From positions 1 to 64,000 of the forward strand of contig NZ_JACJRG010000021.1 of the NCBI RefSeq assembly GCF_014697125.1: 64,000 nucleotides of DNA, in the 5' to 3' direction. Under the pieces are notes generated by a model. It saw only the letters and a list, made by a program, of their open reading frames with translations. It was not told where the DNA came from and ran no database searches. This document shows positions 16,874-26,689 of the stretch, in pieces. Source of the stretch: Anabaena minutissima FACHB-250 (GTDB lineage Bacteria > Cyanobacteriota > Cyanobacteriia > Cyanobacteriales > Nostocaceae). The position numbers were made by a program, and so were the translations under genes. How positions within the stretch are numbered: position 1 is the stretch's first letter; each line of letters opens with the position of its first letter.

Positions 16874-19800
16874 TTAAACTGCGTCCCCTTGCTCCCCTGC
16901 TTCTTCCACCATCCCCAACTGTTGCTTTAAGGCTGTTGGTACATTAATCGCTGTATCCAGTCCTCGCACATCCTCCCATTTTGTATTTTCATCCCAACGC
17001 ATATCTCCCCAGAATTCATCACTGAGGTTTGTGCCACTGAGGTCTGCGCCACTGAGGTTTGTGCCACTGAGGTCTGCGCCACTGAGGTCTGCGCCACTGA
17101 GGTCTGCGCCACTGAGGTCTGCGCCACTGAGGTCTGCGCCACTGAGGTTTGCGCGAATGAGGTCTGCGCCACCGAGGTTTGCGCGAATGAGGTTTGCGCG
17201 AATGAGGTTTGCGCCACTGAGGTTTGCGCCACTAAGGTCTGCGCCACTGAGGTTTGCGCCACTGAGGTTTGCGCGAATGAGGTCTGCGCCACTGAGGTCT
17301 GCGCCACTGAGGTCTGCGAAACGGAGGTCTGCGCCACCGAGGTTTGCGCCACTGAGGTTTACGCCACTGAGGTCTGCGTCACTGAGGTCTGCGCGAATGA
17401 GGTCTGCGTCACTGAGGTCTGCGCCACTGAGGTCTGCGCCACTGAGGTCTGCGCCACTGAGGTTTGCGCGAATGAGGTCTGCGCGAATGAGGTTTGCGCC
17501 ACTGAGGTATGCGCGAATGAGGTTTGCGCCACTGAGGTCTGCGCCACTGAGGTTTGTGCCACTGAGGTCTGCGTCACTGAGGTCTGCGCCACTGAGGTCT
17601 GCGTCACTGAGGTCTGCGTCACTGAGGTCTGCGCCACTGAGGTTTGCGAAACTGAGGTTTGCGAGACTGAGGTTTGCGAGACTGAGGTTTGCGAAACTGA
17701 GGTTTGCGAGACTGAGGTTTGCGAGACTGAGGTTTGCGCGACTGAGAAATCGTCCAACTATACTGATAAAGTTTTCAGGCTCAAGACTATTGCTGTAATT
17801 GATGATGCGAAGTAGTTGGTTTGTCAGAGTATTTGCTTGTGGTTGACCAGATGGATAAAAGATAACTTCTGTTTTAAGATCATCTCGCCCTTGAGCATAG
17901 CGGTGTAACTCCAAGAGCAGAATCATCACATTTAACCCTGCATAAACATCAACCTGACGCTGACCTAACCCTGTCATTCCATAATTTTGCAACTGTCGCA
18001 ACTTCTTCTGAGCTAAAGTCTCCTCAGCCGAGTCAATAAATTTTCCTTGACACCATTTACTGTAAAACTTATCTAACCGTTTAAATAATTCCACCCAGGG
18101 GAAATCTTGACTTTCAATCAACAACCCCATCAAATAATCAACAATTTCTCGTGTTAACCCACCGTAACCAAGTAAATCATAGATTTCCCAATTCATCGGA
18201 GCTTCAGAAATAATCGGCTGTCTCCCTTCCTCTGTATCGTAATATTGCGTCCAAGCTTTGAGCCGTAATTTTAAGCGTTCAGCAAACAGAAACTCACTAA
18301 AACTTTTATGGAAAAACTCAACCCCACCTTCTTGCTTGTCCGCCGGACGAATATAAAATGCTGCCAAAGCTGTTTTGAGAGCATCATCACCAAGTTTTTG
18401 TTTGGCTTTCTCAATAAAAGCCTTGGCTATTTCATCTTCTTGTAAACGTGCTTCTAACATTGACATAGAAGCAAATTCACCCCCAGATTGCACCACGCAA
18501 ACAGCCGCTTCTGTGAGAATGCGTTTTAAATCTTCGGGTTTTTGTTGGGTGAACTCAATGTTTAAGTTAGTACCATCTCTTTCAGAACGCTGCTTAGTCA
18601 GTACCCAATTTAAAGCTTCTTGGTAAACAATAATTTTAGCAGTGCGGTCATCACTGGCTTGTCCTAATTTATCAATATCTAATTTTCCGTCGCGATACAT
18701 TGCTGCTAACAAATAGAGCAGTAACGGTTCTTGAGCTAACTTATTAACTTCATCAGGGCAGTTATAATAGGTTAAAAAGTTTTGAAATGCAGCAGATTTA
18801 CCTTTATTAATCTGCACCGCTTCCCACTTATTGAACCATTGCTTTTGGAGTTGTCCATCCATTGCGACAATCTCTACACGTTCTAAATTCGGTGGCAAAT
18901 ATGAGATACCTTGTAAAGCCATTGCTCTACCAGTAATGATCACACGATGCCCCATTTCCTGGTAATCTTTACATTCCTTCTGAAATCCCTCTACTTGTTT
19001 AATGAATGCTTCTAAATTGAGATTATTTCTTGCTTCAATATGTAATTCATCAAACCCATCCAGGATAAATAAAAACCGTGTGTTGGAATTGGTCAACCAG
19101 TTTTTATTGTCTTGAACAAATCCCAGTTTTAACTCTGCTTCTAGAGTATTTTCTAAGCGATATTCAAAAGTATCAATATCCCGTAAACGAATTAATACTG
19201 GTATCCAAAGGGGATATAAATGTTGTCGGACAAAATCCGCGAACATCCGACAAAAAACACTTTTACCTCGTCCGGGGCCTCCTTGGATAAACATAACTTT
19301 ATCTAAGTTATCTGGATTAAGTAAAATTTTTCTCGCCCAGGCTTCTAAGGAAAAAGAGTCAGCTTGTTCATTGATATTCCCATTTTTATCTACAGTTTTG
19401 GCATTAAGAGGTACATATATATCTTGAAAACTAAAACTTTCATCAAAAACCTTCTCTAAAGGTTTATTAGCAATATGATTTTTTAAATATTCATCTATGC
19501 TCTGAAATCTATTCTGTTCTTGTTGCCAATCACCAAAGGAAGGTCGAATAATATTGTTAACAACATCCCCAGCTTCTATCCAAGCTTTGAGACTATAGCG
19601 GTGAGTATTCCGAGCAATACAATCTACTAAAAGCTGAGATGTATGTGCTTGAACTGCTGTTAATCTTGCGAGTAATACTTGATTAAATGCCTCTGCCAAT
19701 GGCGATTTGTGAAAGCAGGTAATTACTTGACTCGCACTGTCATAATCTAATTCTAAATCGTTGAGTTTTTCTAATTCTTTACTAACTGCTTTAGCATCTA

Positions 19801-20185
19801 ATTTGGCATCCCAGTTAATCTGGTATTTCTTTAAAATATCATTGGTACTTTCTAAATAAGCAGCTTGACTAACTATCAAAACACAGTCTTCTAAAGATAG
19901 GTTTTGCTTGGTTATATCACGAGTCGCCTTGAGTAAAGCGATACCCATTGGCATAAACGGTAAACCTGCACCTATTACCTGCGCCATCGGTGAACACAAC
20001 ACATCTAATAAAGAAGATGAGTTTTGCAGTACAGGTTTTAAGACTGCTAAACTAGCACCCTGTTCTTGCAGAGTTTTTGCAGCCTCTAAAACCGCCTGAC
20101 TACCTTCAATAGCTGTGTTCACACTCTCTTGTATAGAGAAAGACTCCCGAATATTCTGCCAAATTTGCGATAAGCGTTTGCTCAT
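16874..20185 (-). CDS. NACHT-domain STAND NTPase with pentapeptide-repeat tail
   Basis: A 1103-residue protein. The N-terminal ~280 residues are helical with no family I recognise. A NACHT P-loop follows: Walker A IQGGPGRGKSVF near residue 300 and Walker B FLFILDGFDELH near 375. A helical winged-helix-like part ends near 800. Then come about 48 pentapeptide repeats (A[DN]LSG pattern), residues about 815-1055, and a short acidic tail. STAND NTPases act as signal-triggered switches, some in anti-phage defence; the pentapeptide helix would be the sensor or partner-binding part. That role is inferred. The repeat part is built of 15-bp DNA units, so copy number can change. No toxin or protease gene is adjacent. 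Confidence 0.9.
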   Translation of the reverse strand: MSKRLSQIWQNIRESFSIQESVNTAIEGSQAVLEAAKTLQEQGASLAVLKPVLQNSSSLLDVLCSPMAQVIGAGLPFMPMGIALLKATRDITKQNLSLEDCVLIVSQAAYLESTNDILKKYQINWDAKLDAKAVSKELEKLNDLELDYDSASQVITCFHKSPLAEAFNQVLLARLTAVQAHTSQLLVDCIARNTHRYSLKAWIEAGDVVNNIIRPSFGDWQQEQNRFQSIDEYLKNHIANKPLEKVFDESFSFQDIYVPLNAKTVDKNGNINEQADSFSLEAWARKILLNPDNLDKVMFIQGGPGRGKSVFCRMFADFVRQHLYPLWIPVLIRLRDIDTFEYRLENTLEAELKLGFVQDNKNWLTNSNTRFLFILDGFDELHIEARNNLNLEAFIKQVEGFQKECKDYQEMGHRVIITGRAMALQGISYLPPNLERVEIVAMDGQLQKQWFNKWEAVQINKGKSAAFQNFLTYYNCPDEVNKLAQEPLLLYLLAAMYRDGKLDIDKLGQASDDRTAKIIVYQEALNWVLTKQRSERDGTNLNIEFTQQKPEDLKRILTEAAVCVVQSGGEFASMSMLEARLQEDEIAKAFIEKAKQKLGDDALKTALAAFYIRPADKQEGGVEFFHKSFSEFLFAERLKLRLKAWTQYYDTEEGRQPIISEAPMNWEIYDLLGYGGLTREIVDYLMGLLIESQDFPWVELFKRLDKFYSKWCQGKFIDSAEETLAQKKLRQLQNYGMTGLGQRQVDVYAGLNVMILLLELHRYAQGRDDLKTEVIFYPSGQPQANTLTNQLLRIINYSNSLEPENFISIVGRFLSRANLSLANLSLANLSFANLSLANLSLANLSFANLSGADLSDADLSDADLSGADLSDADLSGTNLSGADLSGANLIRAYLSGANLIRADLIRANLSGADLSGADLSGADLSDADLIRADLSDADLSGVNLSGANLGGADLRFADLSGADLSGADLIRANLSGANLSGADLSGANLSGANLIRANLIRANLGGADLIRANLSGADLSGADLSGADLSGADLSGADLSGTNLSGADLSGTNLSDEFWGDMRWDENTKWEDVRGLDTAINVPTALKQQLGMVEEAGEQGDAV
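17015..17745. repeat. 15-bp tandem repeats coding the pentapeptides
   Basis: Units of the form GCCACTGAGGTCTGC repeat about 48 times with few variants (GCGAATGAGGT, GAGACTGAGGT). All six frames are nearly free of stops here, which creates false open frames on both strands. Confidence 0.9.
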
Positions 20186-20322
20186 TCGCTGCTACCCGTG
20201 TAATTACTGCTGATATAGAGCCTAGGGTAACATTTTCTTGGCAGCTTAAAGGGGTGGATAAGTAGTCAGGCAGAATTAACCGCGTTAGCGGAGCGCGGCG
20301 GGAGCATCGTTGCGAATTGGTT

Positions 20323-21174
20323 TTATTTGCTCTGACCACTTTTTAATCTCCTCCCAGACCTAGCAGTAATCCAGTCAAGTAACTGGGGAAAATATCGTTT
20401 GAGCAGATGGACACGTTGAGCAGTCTTATCTGGAAATACGTGCAGTTGATTGCGAACGATTCCTTGTATCGTCTTACGCATGACATCGGCTGGATTTGTC
20501 ACCAAATCTTCTGGAAAACCCTGAAATTCTTTTGCCAGAGTTCCATACCGTTCTGACTCCAAAATCGGGGTACGGCTAAAAAAAGGATAAACGGCTGTTA
20601 CTTTGACATTGTGGTCTTTGACTTCGTTAAACAGCCCCTCACTGAAACCACGCAAGCCAAATTTGCTGGCTGCATAATGAGCCATCCCACCAAATGCTGT
20701 CCACCCCGCTAAGGAAGAAATATTCACAATATGACCCTGTTGACGAGCAATCATATCCGCCGCAAATAAGGCACTTAACCGCATTGGTGCTAGTAGATTT
20801 ACTTGTATAATGCGTTCCCATTTCTCACTCGGAACTTCATCCATGCGACCAAATAAGCCAATCCCAGCATTATTAATCAAGATATCAACGGGGATATTTA
20901 GTGCTTTGACTTGACGATAAAGGGTTTCACATCCCTCCCGTGTAGCCAAATCAACACTCAGACAAGCTAGGACTTCACCTGTTTTGACTTCTTGTTGAAT
21001 TTCTGCGACTCGCTCACGCAAGACAGTTTCGTTTGTATTCGTTAAAATCAGTCGGCTACCAGCCTCTAATAACTGTCGGGTTAGTTCCAGTCCGAACCCA
21101 CCGGATGCACCAGTAATGAGAATAACCGTCTGGGATAGTTGAGTCAAGTCGCTTCGCTCCAATTCAAAATTCAA
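20323..21174 (-). CDS. Short-chain dehydrogenase/reductase
   Basis: A 283-residue classical SDR. Seen: cofactor motif TGASGGFG near residue 22, DILINNAGIG near residue 95, catalytic Ser in NISSLAG, and YxxxK as YAASKFG near residue 165. The C-terminal extension (about 235-283) is basic. The substrate is unknown. The N-terminal eight residues (MNFELERS) are encoded by an AATTTTGAATTGGAGCGAAG stretch that recurs as non-coding repeat near 57572, so the true start may be a few codons downstream (TTG at residue 10). A second SDR lies 160 bp upstream on the same strand. Confidence 0.87.
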   Translation of the reverse strand: MNFELERSDLTQLSQTVILITGASGGFGLELTRQLLEAGSRLILTNTNETVLRERVAEIQQEVKTGEVLACLSVDLATREGCETLYRQVKALNIPVDILINNAGIGLFGRMDEVPSEKWERIIQVNLLAPMRLSALFAADMIARQQGHIVNISSLAGWTAFGGMAHYAASKFGLRGFSEGLFNEVKDHNVKVTAVYPFFSRTPILESERYGTLAKEFQGFPEDLVTNPADVMRKTIQGIVRNQLHVFPDKTAQRVHLLKRYFPQLLDWITARSGRRLKSGQSK

Positions 21175-21334
21175 AATTCAAAATTCAAAATTCAGATTAG
21201 GGACTTCCAGATAAAAAAATATCAAAACTGTAGGGTGCGTCAGTATGAATAATTTCTAAGTATAGTTAGGTTATATTGCACTGACGCACCCTACCCAACC
21301 ATCAATTGCGGATAATTTATTTTTTGGTGTTCCC

Positions 21335-22327
21335 TTAAATCTTAGGGGATTTGAGGACGCTTAACAGTAAGAGTGACCAAGGTACTTTAATATCGGGGAT
21401 GAGCCAGGAATGTTTTCTGAGGCTAGGTAGAGCAGAAGGGATGAGAAATCGTAGTGAACGTAGGGATGCAGGTAGGTTGCCATCTTGATCTACGATTCTG
21501 TATTGTTGAGCTAATTCGGCGACAATCTGTACGCGTCCTGTACGGCGGATGATGTTTGGTTCTGTAGCTAATTTAGCTATGACGCGTCCTGTGAATAAGG
21601 GAGTTTCCCAGTTGTATCGTTCACTGATGACTGAGGTTGTTTGATTATGGGTATTTTGCTCCGCCATTTCTGAGGCGAGTTGGGAAAAGAGTTCTGTACC
21701 CACGATTCCCGGCCAGATGGAAACAGCAGTAATATTGTATGGTTTTAACTCTACAGCCATATCAGATGTGAGGCGATCGCAGCCGGCTTTCCCAGCACCA
21801 TAAGCTGCACCAAATATATAGGACAGACCACCCCAAGAGGAAATATTACAAATCAGCCCCTGTTTTTGCTTGGCCATGATGCGACTAGCAAATACACTGG
21901 CTATATAATGGCTACGCAGACCAACGTTGTTACAAGCATCCCACAGACTCGGTTCACATTCCCAAAAGGGTTTACTTTGAGCATCTCTTAATGCCTGGAC
22001 TCCTGCATAAACGTTATTCACCAGTAGGTCGAGTTGTCCCTGCTGTTCATCTTGGATACGCTCAAATAGTAGGCGCACCTGCTCATCATCGCTGTGGTCT
22101 ACCTGCACGGGAATACATACGCCACCTGCTTGTTCTACGGCTAATTGCGTCTCACTCAGACTACCGGAAATATCATTACTACTATCAGAGTTGGGGTTTA
22201 ATCTGCGTCCTGTAATATATACAGTCGCTCCTGCTTCACCGAGTGCGATCGCAATTCCCTTACCAATACCCCGTGTCGCACCTGTGACTAATGCCACTTT
22301 TCCCTCAAGGTGTTTCAGACTAGACAT
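21335..22327 (-). CDS. SDR-family oxidoreductase (DHRS1-like)
   Basis: A 330-residue SDR. Cofactor motif TGATRGIGKGIA is near residue 16, LLVNNVYAG near residue 105, catalytic Ser in NISSWGG and YGAGK (Tyr and Lys) near residue 180. NNVYAG and the WxxxxNVGLRSHY segment resemble the animal DHRS1 group. The C-terminal 50 residues are longer than in minimal SDRs and hydrophobic (WSLLLLSVL), which could aid membrane association. The two neighbouring SDRs are not close copies of each other. The ATG at 22327 is preceded by a plausible spacer. Confidence 0.87.
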   Translation of the reverse strand: MSSLKHLEGKVALVTGATRGIGKGIAIALGEAGATVYITGRRLNPNSDSSNDISGSLSETQLAVEQAGGVCIPVQVDHSDDEQVRLLFERIQDEQQGQLDLLVNNVYAGVQALRDAQSKPFWECEPSLWDACNNVGLRSHYIASVFASRIMAKQKQGLICNISSWGGLSYIFGAAYGAGKAGCDRLTSDMAVELKPYNITAVSIWPGIVGTELFSQLASEMAEQNTHNQTTSVISERYNWETPLFTGRVIAKLATEPNIIRRTGRVQIVAELAQQYRIVDQDGNLPASLRSLRFLIPSALPSLRKHSWLIPDIKVPWSLLLLSVLKSPKI

Positions 22328-22925
22328 TTTGCCACCTATCCATTAACCTAGTGCAAAGGTTATCAGGAAAGCGATCGCCATAGATACCAAAATTTAAGCA
22401 ATCACATACTTAACCGCAGCTTTTGACCTAGATGATGCGTCAATGGTGTCAAATCCGCTTATCACAAGCAAATCTATATCTATAACTAGTGAGAAAAGAG
22501 GAGTGATTCTATATTTAGTGTATTTACGCCAACATTAATGATATTCGCAACCAATCATAGCATTAATTGATCAGCTTATTGAAAAAGCTTTTATTAAAAA
22601 TTGACATTTATGCCAAATAGAATTGATCTCATCGTTCATGAAATAGCCCAAATTTTCAGCCTGGTTACTTAACTCTTGGCACATCATCATAGTCTAATCA
22701 ATCGACAGGAATTATAAAACCTGGAATTGGATACTAGCAAAAACTTTTATTTAATGCAATGTTAAGATGCAGTTAACTAAATTTTAACAATAGTTAATAA
22801 AGGGATGGATATTCTAAGTAAGGAGCTATAAATTTTTGAATAACGAGTGTTATATCATGTTAAATTATCAAAGTTTCAATATCACAACGAACTATATTTG
22901 CAGCAATTAGCAAGGACATTGGTAA
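22328..22925. other. Promoter region between SDR and secretion clusters
   Basis: About 600 AT-rich bases between divergent genes with no gene seen. It has to contain the promoter for the nine-gene secretion cluster. I could not place a confident -35/-10 pair. Confidence 0.5.
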
Positions 22926-23543
22926 ATGCCTAAGCAGAGTCTTCATACCCGAAATATTGATCGATTTTTAACAACTAACCTAGTACAAGTTACTGACAAA
23001 TTTAGAAAAATTTTAAAATTTTGGTGGCTAACATTAATTGAATCAGTGCCGTTTTTGTTGGCTTGTGCTGTATTTTTAAGCGTAGTTAGCTTAAAAAGCC
23101 CTTTCTTGCTGTTTTGTTTGCTAGCTGGTAGTTTAATCGTCATAGTAATTCAACAAATTGGGCAACAGTCACATCTACCAAAACGCTGGTTGATCATCTG
23201 TCAGATTTTAGCTGTAGCTATGATCATGAGCCTGTTTTGGTTAGATTATTTTGCCGCTCCGGCTCAAGCACAATTTTTTAAACGGGCTGAAGATTTTTTT
23301 AGAAATACATTAACCGAGGGAGCATCAAGCAATAATAATAGCCAAGCCGCAGTTAGTTTAATATTCAATGTGTTACGTGCCATTTATTTACTGTATATAG
23401 CTGTAGCTTTAATTGGTGTCATCAACGCAGTTCGTAAAGATGAAGACTGGCAAAGTATAGCTAGAACGCCTCTATTAGTTGTTGTGGCTGTGACTGTTGC
23501 AGATGTTCTCACAGGATTTATCATTGGTGATGGTAATAAATGA
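22926..23543 (+). CDS. VirB2/TrbC-like pilin precursor
   Basis: A 205-residue protein opening the cluster. The long leader contains hydrophobic stretches at about 34-54, 58-77 and 87-108. It is followed by APAQA^QFF at residue 115/116, a typical signal-peptidase site. The remaining 90 residues hold two membrane helices (about 141-166 and 180-200) split by a short charged turn (AVRKDEDWQS). Mature length, two-helix form and position ahead of VirB3- and VirB4-like genes fit a conjugative pilin. The leader is much longer than usual for VirB2. I infer the function from topology and order, not from a conserved motif. Confidence 0.6.
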   Translation: MPKQSLHTRNIDRFLTTNLVQVTDKFRKILKFWWLTLIESVPFLLACAVFLSVVSLKSPFLLFCLLAGSLIVIVIQQIGQQSHLPKRWLIICQILAVAMIMSLFWLDYFAAPAQAQFFKRAEDFFRNTLTEGASSNNNSQAAVSLIFNVLRAIYLLYIAVALIGVINAVRKDEDWQSIARTPLLVVVAVTVADVLTGFIIGDGNK

Positions 23544-23561
23544 AATAAACTATAGTTAGTT

Positions 23562-23939
23562 ATGTCTGAGGAACGACAGCAAGATTTTCGCCCAGTTAAT
23601 CAAATTCTAGGCTCTCAGCCATCCTTAGGCCCTATTCCTGCCGATCAAATATTTCCTTGGACAGTAATTGTTCTAGCATCATACTTTATCATCAATGGAA
23701 TTTTTGGGGGATTATTCCAAGATGACTTTCAACGATGGTTATGGACTGCATTAATTGCTGGTTGGGGAATAGCAACTTGGTGGATATTAAGTGGTGGTAG
23801 GAGTTGGCGTTTTTTAAGTAAATTCATCGGAGTTCCCACTTGGACAAGAGGCTTTGCTCGTTATCAAAGCTTGTTAGAAGTTAACCATGAAGCAAAAAAT
23901 CGGAAAACAAAGCGTCGGTATCGCCGGACAAGAAACTAG
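23562..23939 (+). CDS. VirB3-like small membrane protein
   Basis: A 125-residue protein with two close hydrophobic segments (PWTVIVLASYFIINGIFGGLF, about 32-52, and RWLWTALIAGWGIATWWIL, about 58-76) and a strongly basic C-terminus (KNRKTKRRYRRTRN). VirB3 proteins are short two-helix inner-membrane proteins encoded directly before virB4, which is exactly this arrangement. It starts 18 bp after the pilin-like gene and its 3' end overlaps the VirB4-like gene by 53 bp, suggesting translational coupling. Sequence similarity to VirB3 is too weak to claim by eye. Confidence 0.6.
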   Translation: MSEERQQDFRPVNQILGSQPSLGPIPADQIFPWTVIVLASYFIINGIFGGLFQDDFQRWLWTALIAGWGIATWWILSGGRSWRFLSKFIGVPTWTRGFARYQSLLEVNHEAKNRKTKRRYRRTRN

Positions 23940-26634
23940 ATTAACGCCTTTTGAAGATGCTCTGCATTTGTCAACGATGCTACGTATTTTATTAGATGGG
24001 CGTGATGTTGGCGCATATATTTTAACTAAAGGAACTCAAAAAGATAGATTCTGCTTTGTTTTTGGTTTTGAATGTCGAGGTATCCACACCACCCTAAGAA
24101 GTGAACAAATAGACACGATTTTTAACAATATTGAATCTGGATTAAAAGATATTCCCGAAGGGGAAAGAATGACATTGCACATGGGTTCATTTAGTTCTGA
24201 TGAACAGCGACAAACAGAACTGACAGACTTAATTAAATCTGCACGTTCGCGGGATATTAAATATTTATTGATGGCAGAAAGAGCCAGAATCAAAGAACTG
24301 ACTAACGCGGGACTGCGTAAGCCAAAATTCCTCAAAATTTATGTGACATACACCATTGAACCAAACTCCACCAATGCCAATGATTGGATTGAAAAGCTAT
24401 TAGGACAAGCTGAAGGCTGGTGGTTAAAATTTAAGGGTGATCTTGCAGATATTGAAAACCAACGGATAGAAACAGTCATTATTAAAGCTTACCAACAAGG
24501 ATTTTGTCGTTGGGAACAATTGTTATCTAATAAAATGGGTTTAGATATTAAACCCCTGAATGCTGGAGAACTTTGGGAACATATTTGGCGGCGGTTTAAC
24601 AATACCCAAGCAATACCAATTCCCCAGTTAGTTAACTTAGATGAAAACGGACTGCACGAAGAAGTCTCTTCAGATTTACCTAGTACAAAATTGCTGATGG
24701 AGAATATCCACAGTACAACCATGCTGATGGATTCTAGCGTACCTTGTGCCGATCGCAGATGGGTAAATGTCAACAATAAATATATTGGGGCGTTGACTTT
24801 CTTAGAAAAACCCGGTGGTTGGCCGAATAAATTTGCACAACTGCGGTATTTATGGGAACTACTCGCCAGAGAAACAATAGTAGATACAGAAATTGTTTGT
24901 GAACTAACAGCAGCGAATCCAGCTTTAGTCAAAACTACCTTGCAGCGAGTGCTGAAGCAGTCAAATATGACAGCAATGATGGCGCAAGAAAAGAGTAGAA
25001 CTATTGATGTAAATGCCCAATTAAAGTTAAAAAAATCTGTTGCAGCCCAAGAACAATTATATGAAGGTGCAGTTCCCATTTATACGGGAGTAGCGATTTT
25101 TGTCCATCGTCCCACAGTGGAAAAATTAGACGAGGCGACAAGATATATTGAAAACTGTTTCCAACGTCCAGCCCAGGTAGTGAGAGAAATAGAATATGCC
25201 TGGAAGATTTGGTTACAGTCTCTACCCATAGTTTGGGAAGGTTTATTAGTCAAACCTTTTAACCGTCGTCAGTTGTATTTAACTAGTGAAGTCGCGGGGT
25301 TAATGCCTTTAGTATTAACCAAAGCTGGGGATAAACAAGGCTTTGAATTAATAGCAGAAGAAGGCGGTACACCGATACATCTAGACTTATTTAATCAGCA
25401 CAAAAATTTAGCTTTATTTGCTACCACCCGTGCAGGTAAATCGGTGTTAGTTTCGGGAATTTTAACTCAAGCCTTGGCGCACGGTATTCCTGTAGTTGCC
25501 TTAGACTTCCCCAAACCAGACGGCACATCAACTTTTACCGACTATACCGAGTTCATGGGAGGGAACGGGGCTTACTTTGATATTTCTAAACAATCTAATA
25601 ACTTATTTGAGCAACCAGACTTGCGATCGCTCGATCCTGAACAACAACGCGATCGCCTGCTCGATTATACCGCCTTTTTAGAATCAGCCCTAATGACAAT
25701 GATATTAGGGTCATCCAGCGATAATCAACTCCTCACCCAAACCGTGCGTTCTCTAATTAACTTAGCGTTAACTGCCTTTTTTGCTGATAGGGGCATTCAA
25801 GAACGCTATCGCATGGCCATAGAAGCAGGCTTCGGTTCTCTAGCTTGGCAAAAAACCCCTACCCTCAAAGACTTTTTGTCTTTCTGTTCCCCCGAACATC
25901 TGCGACTAGATGCTGTCAGTGGCAGAGTTGAAGATGCACTGAGTCAAATTCACCTCCGGTTAAGATTTTGGCTATCTAGCCGCGTGGGACAAGCCATCTC
26001 TGCACCATCGAGTTTTCCTACCGATGCACAATTATTGGTGTTTGCACTACGAAACCTCTCCGACAACGAAGATGCGGCTGTACTCTCTTTGAGTGCCTAC
26101 TCCGCCGCCTTACGCCGCGCCTTAAGTAGTCCAGCTTCCATATTCTTTATTGATGAAGCCCCAATTTTATTTGAATTTGACCAAATTTCTGACTTAGTGG
26201 GCAGAATGTGCGCTAACGGTGCAAAAGCCGGGATTAGGGTTATCTTATCAGCCCAAGACCCTGATACCATCGCCAAATCTAGAGCCGCCTCCAAGATTTT
26301 ACAAAACCTCTCCACCCGATTAATTGGGCGGATTCAACCAGTCGCCGTAGATAGTTTTGTCAGCATCTTAAAATATCCCCGCGAAATTATTTCCCGCAAC
26401 GCCACCGAAAGCTTTTTCCCACGCAAAGAAGGAGTATATAGTCAATGGCTGCTAGACGATAACGGTATCCCTACCTTCTGTCGTTACTATCCCGGTTATG
26501 AACAATTGGCAGTAGTCGCCAACAATCCCAATGAACAAACTGCACGTCAACAGGCAATGCAAACTTATAGCAATAAATATGAAGCAATTTCTATATTTGC
26601 CCGTCAGTTAGTGGCTTCATTGCGAGGTAGTTAG
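23887..26634 (+). CDS. virB4: VirB4-type secretion ATPase
   Basis: A 915-residue ATPase that would power assembly of and transfer through a type IV secretion channel at the inner membrane. The Walker A motif FATTRAGKSVL lies near residue 514, and Walker B IFFIDEAP near residue 755. The downstream motif AGIRVILSAQDPDTI near 785 is typical of VirB4/TraC. The N-terminal half is the long variable domain of the family. The ATG at 23887 lies inside the upstream gene; the next in-frame ATG (23977) would avoid the overlap. This is the best-conserved member of the cluster and anchors its identification. Confidence 0.88.
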   Translation: MKQKIGKQSVGIAGQETRLTPFEDALHLSTMLRILLDGRDVGAYILTKGTQKDRFCFVFGFECRGIHTTLRSEQIDTIFNNIESGLKDIPEGERMTLHMGSFSSDEQRQTELTDLIKSARSRDIKYLLMAERARIKELTNAGLRKPKFLKIYVTYTIEPNSTNANDWIEKLLGQAEGWWLKFKGDLADIENQRIETVIIKAYQQGFCRWEQLLSNKMGLDIKPLNAGELWEHIWRRFNNTQAIPIPQLVNLDENGLHEEVSSDLPSTKLLMENIHSTTMLMDSSVPCADRRWVNVNNKYIGALTFLEKPGGWPNKFAQLRYLWELLARETIVDTEIVCELTAANPALVKTTLQRVLKQSNMTAMMAQEKSRTIDVNAQLKLKKSVAAQEQLYEGAVPIYTGVAIFVHRPTVEKLDEATRYIENCFQRPAQVVREIEYAWKIWLQSLPIVWEGLLVKPFNRRQLYLTSEVAGLMPLVLTKAGDKQGFELIAEEGGTPIHLDLFNQHKNLALFATTRAGKSVLVSGILTQALAHGIPVVALDFPKPDGTSTFTDYTEFMGGNGAYFDISKQSNNLFEQPDLRSLDPEQQRDRLLDYTAFLESALMTMILGSSSDNQLLTQTVRSLINLALTAFFADRGIQERYRMAIEAGFGSLAWQKTPTLKDFLSFCSPEHLRLDAVSGRVEDALSQIHLRLRFWLSSRVGQAISAPSSFPTDAQLLVFALRNLSDNEDAAVLSLSAYSAALRRALSSPASIFFIDEAPILFEFDQISDLVGRMCANGAKAGIRVILSAQDPDTIAKSRAASKILQNLSTRLIGRIQPVAVDSFVSILKYPREIISRNATESFFPRKEGVYSQWLLDDNGIPTFCRYYPGYEQLAVVANNPNEQTARQQAMQTYSNKYEAISIFARQLVASLRGS

Positions 26635-26689
26635 TCGTATCGATTCAGATTGTCGAGAAATATAAGTATGTAACTCAGAGGATAGGTAA

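Noticed and set aside
17031..17798. Long open frame on the plus strand through the pentapeptide region, and other open frames on the minus strand
   Set aside because: They are by-products of 15-bp repeats without stops; the frame continuous with the NACHT domain is the real one.
20106..20339. 77-residue open frame between the NACHT and SDR genes
   Set aside because: Overlaps the start of the NACHT gene and a dispersed repeat; no ribosome site.
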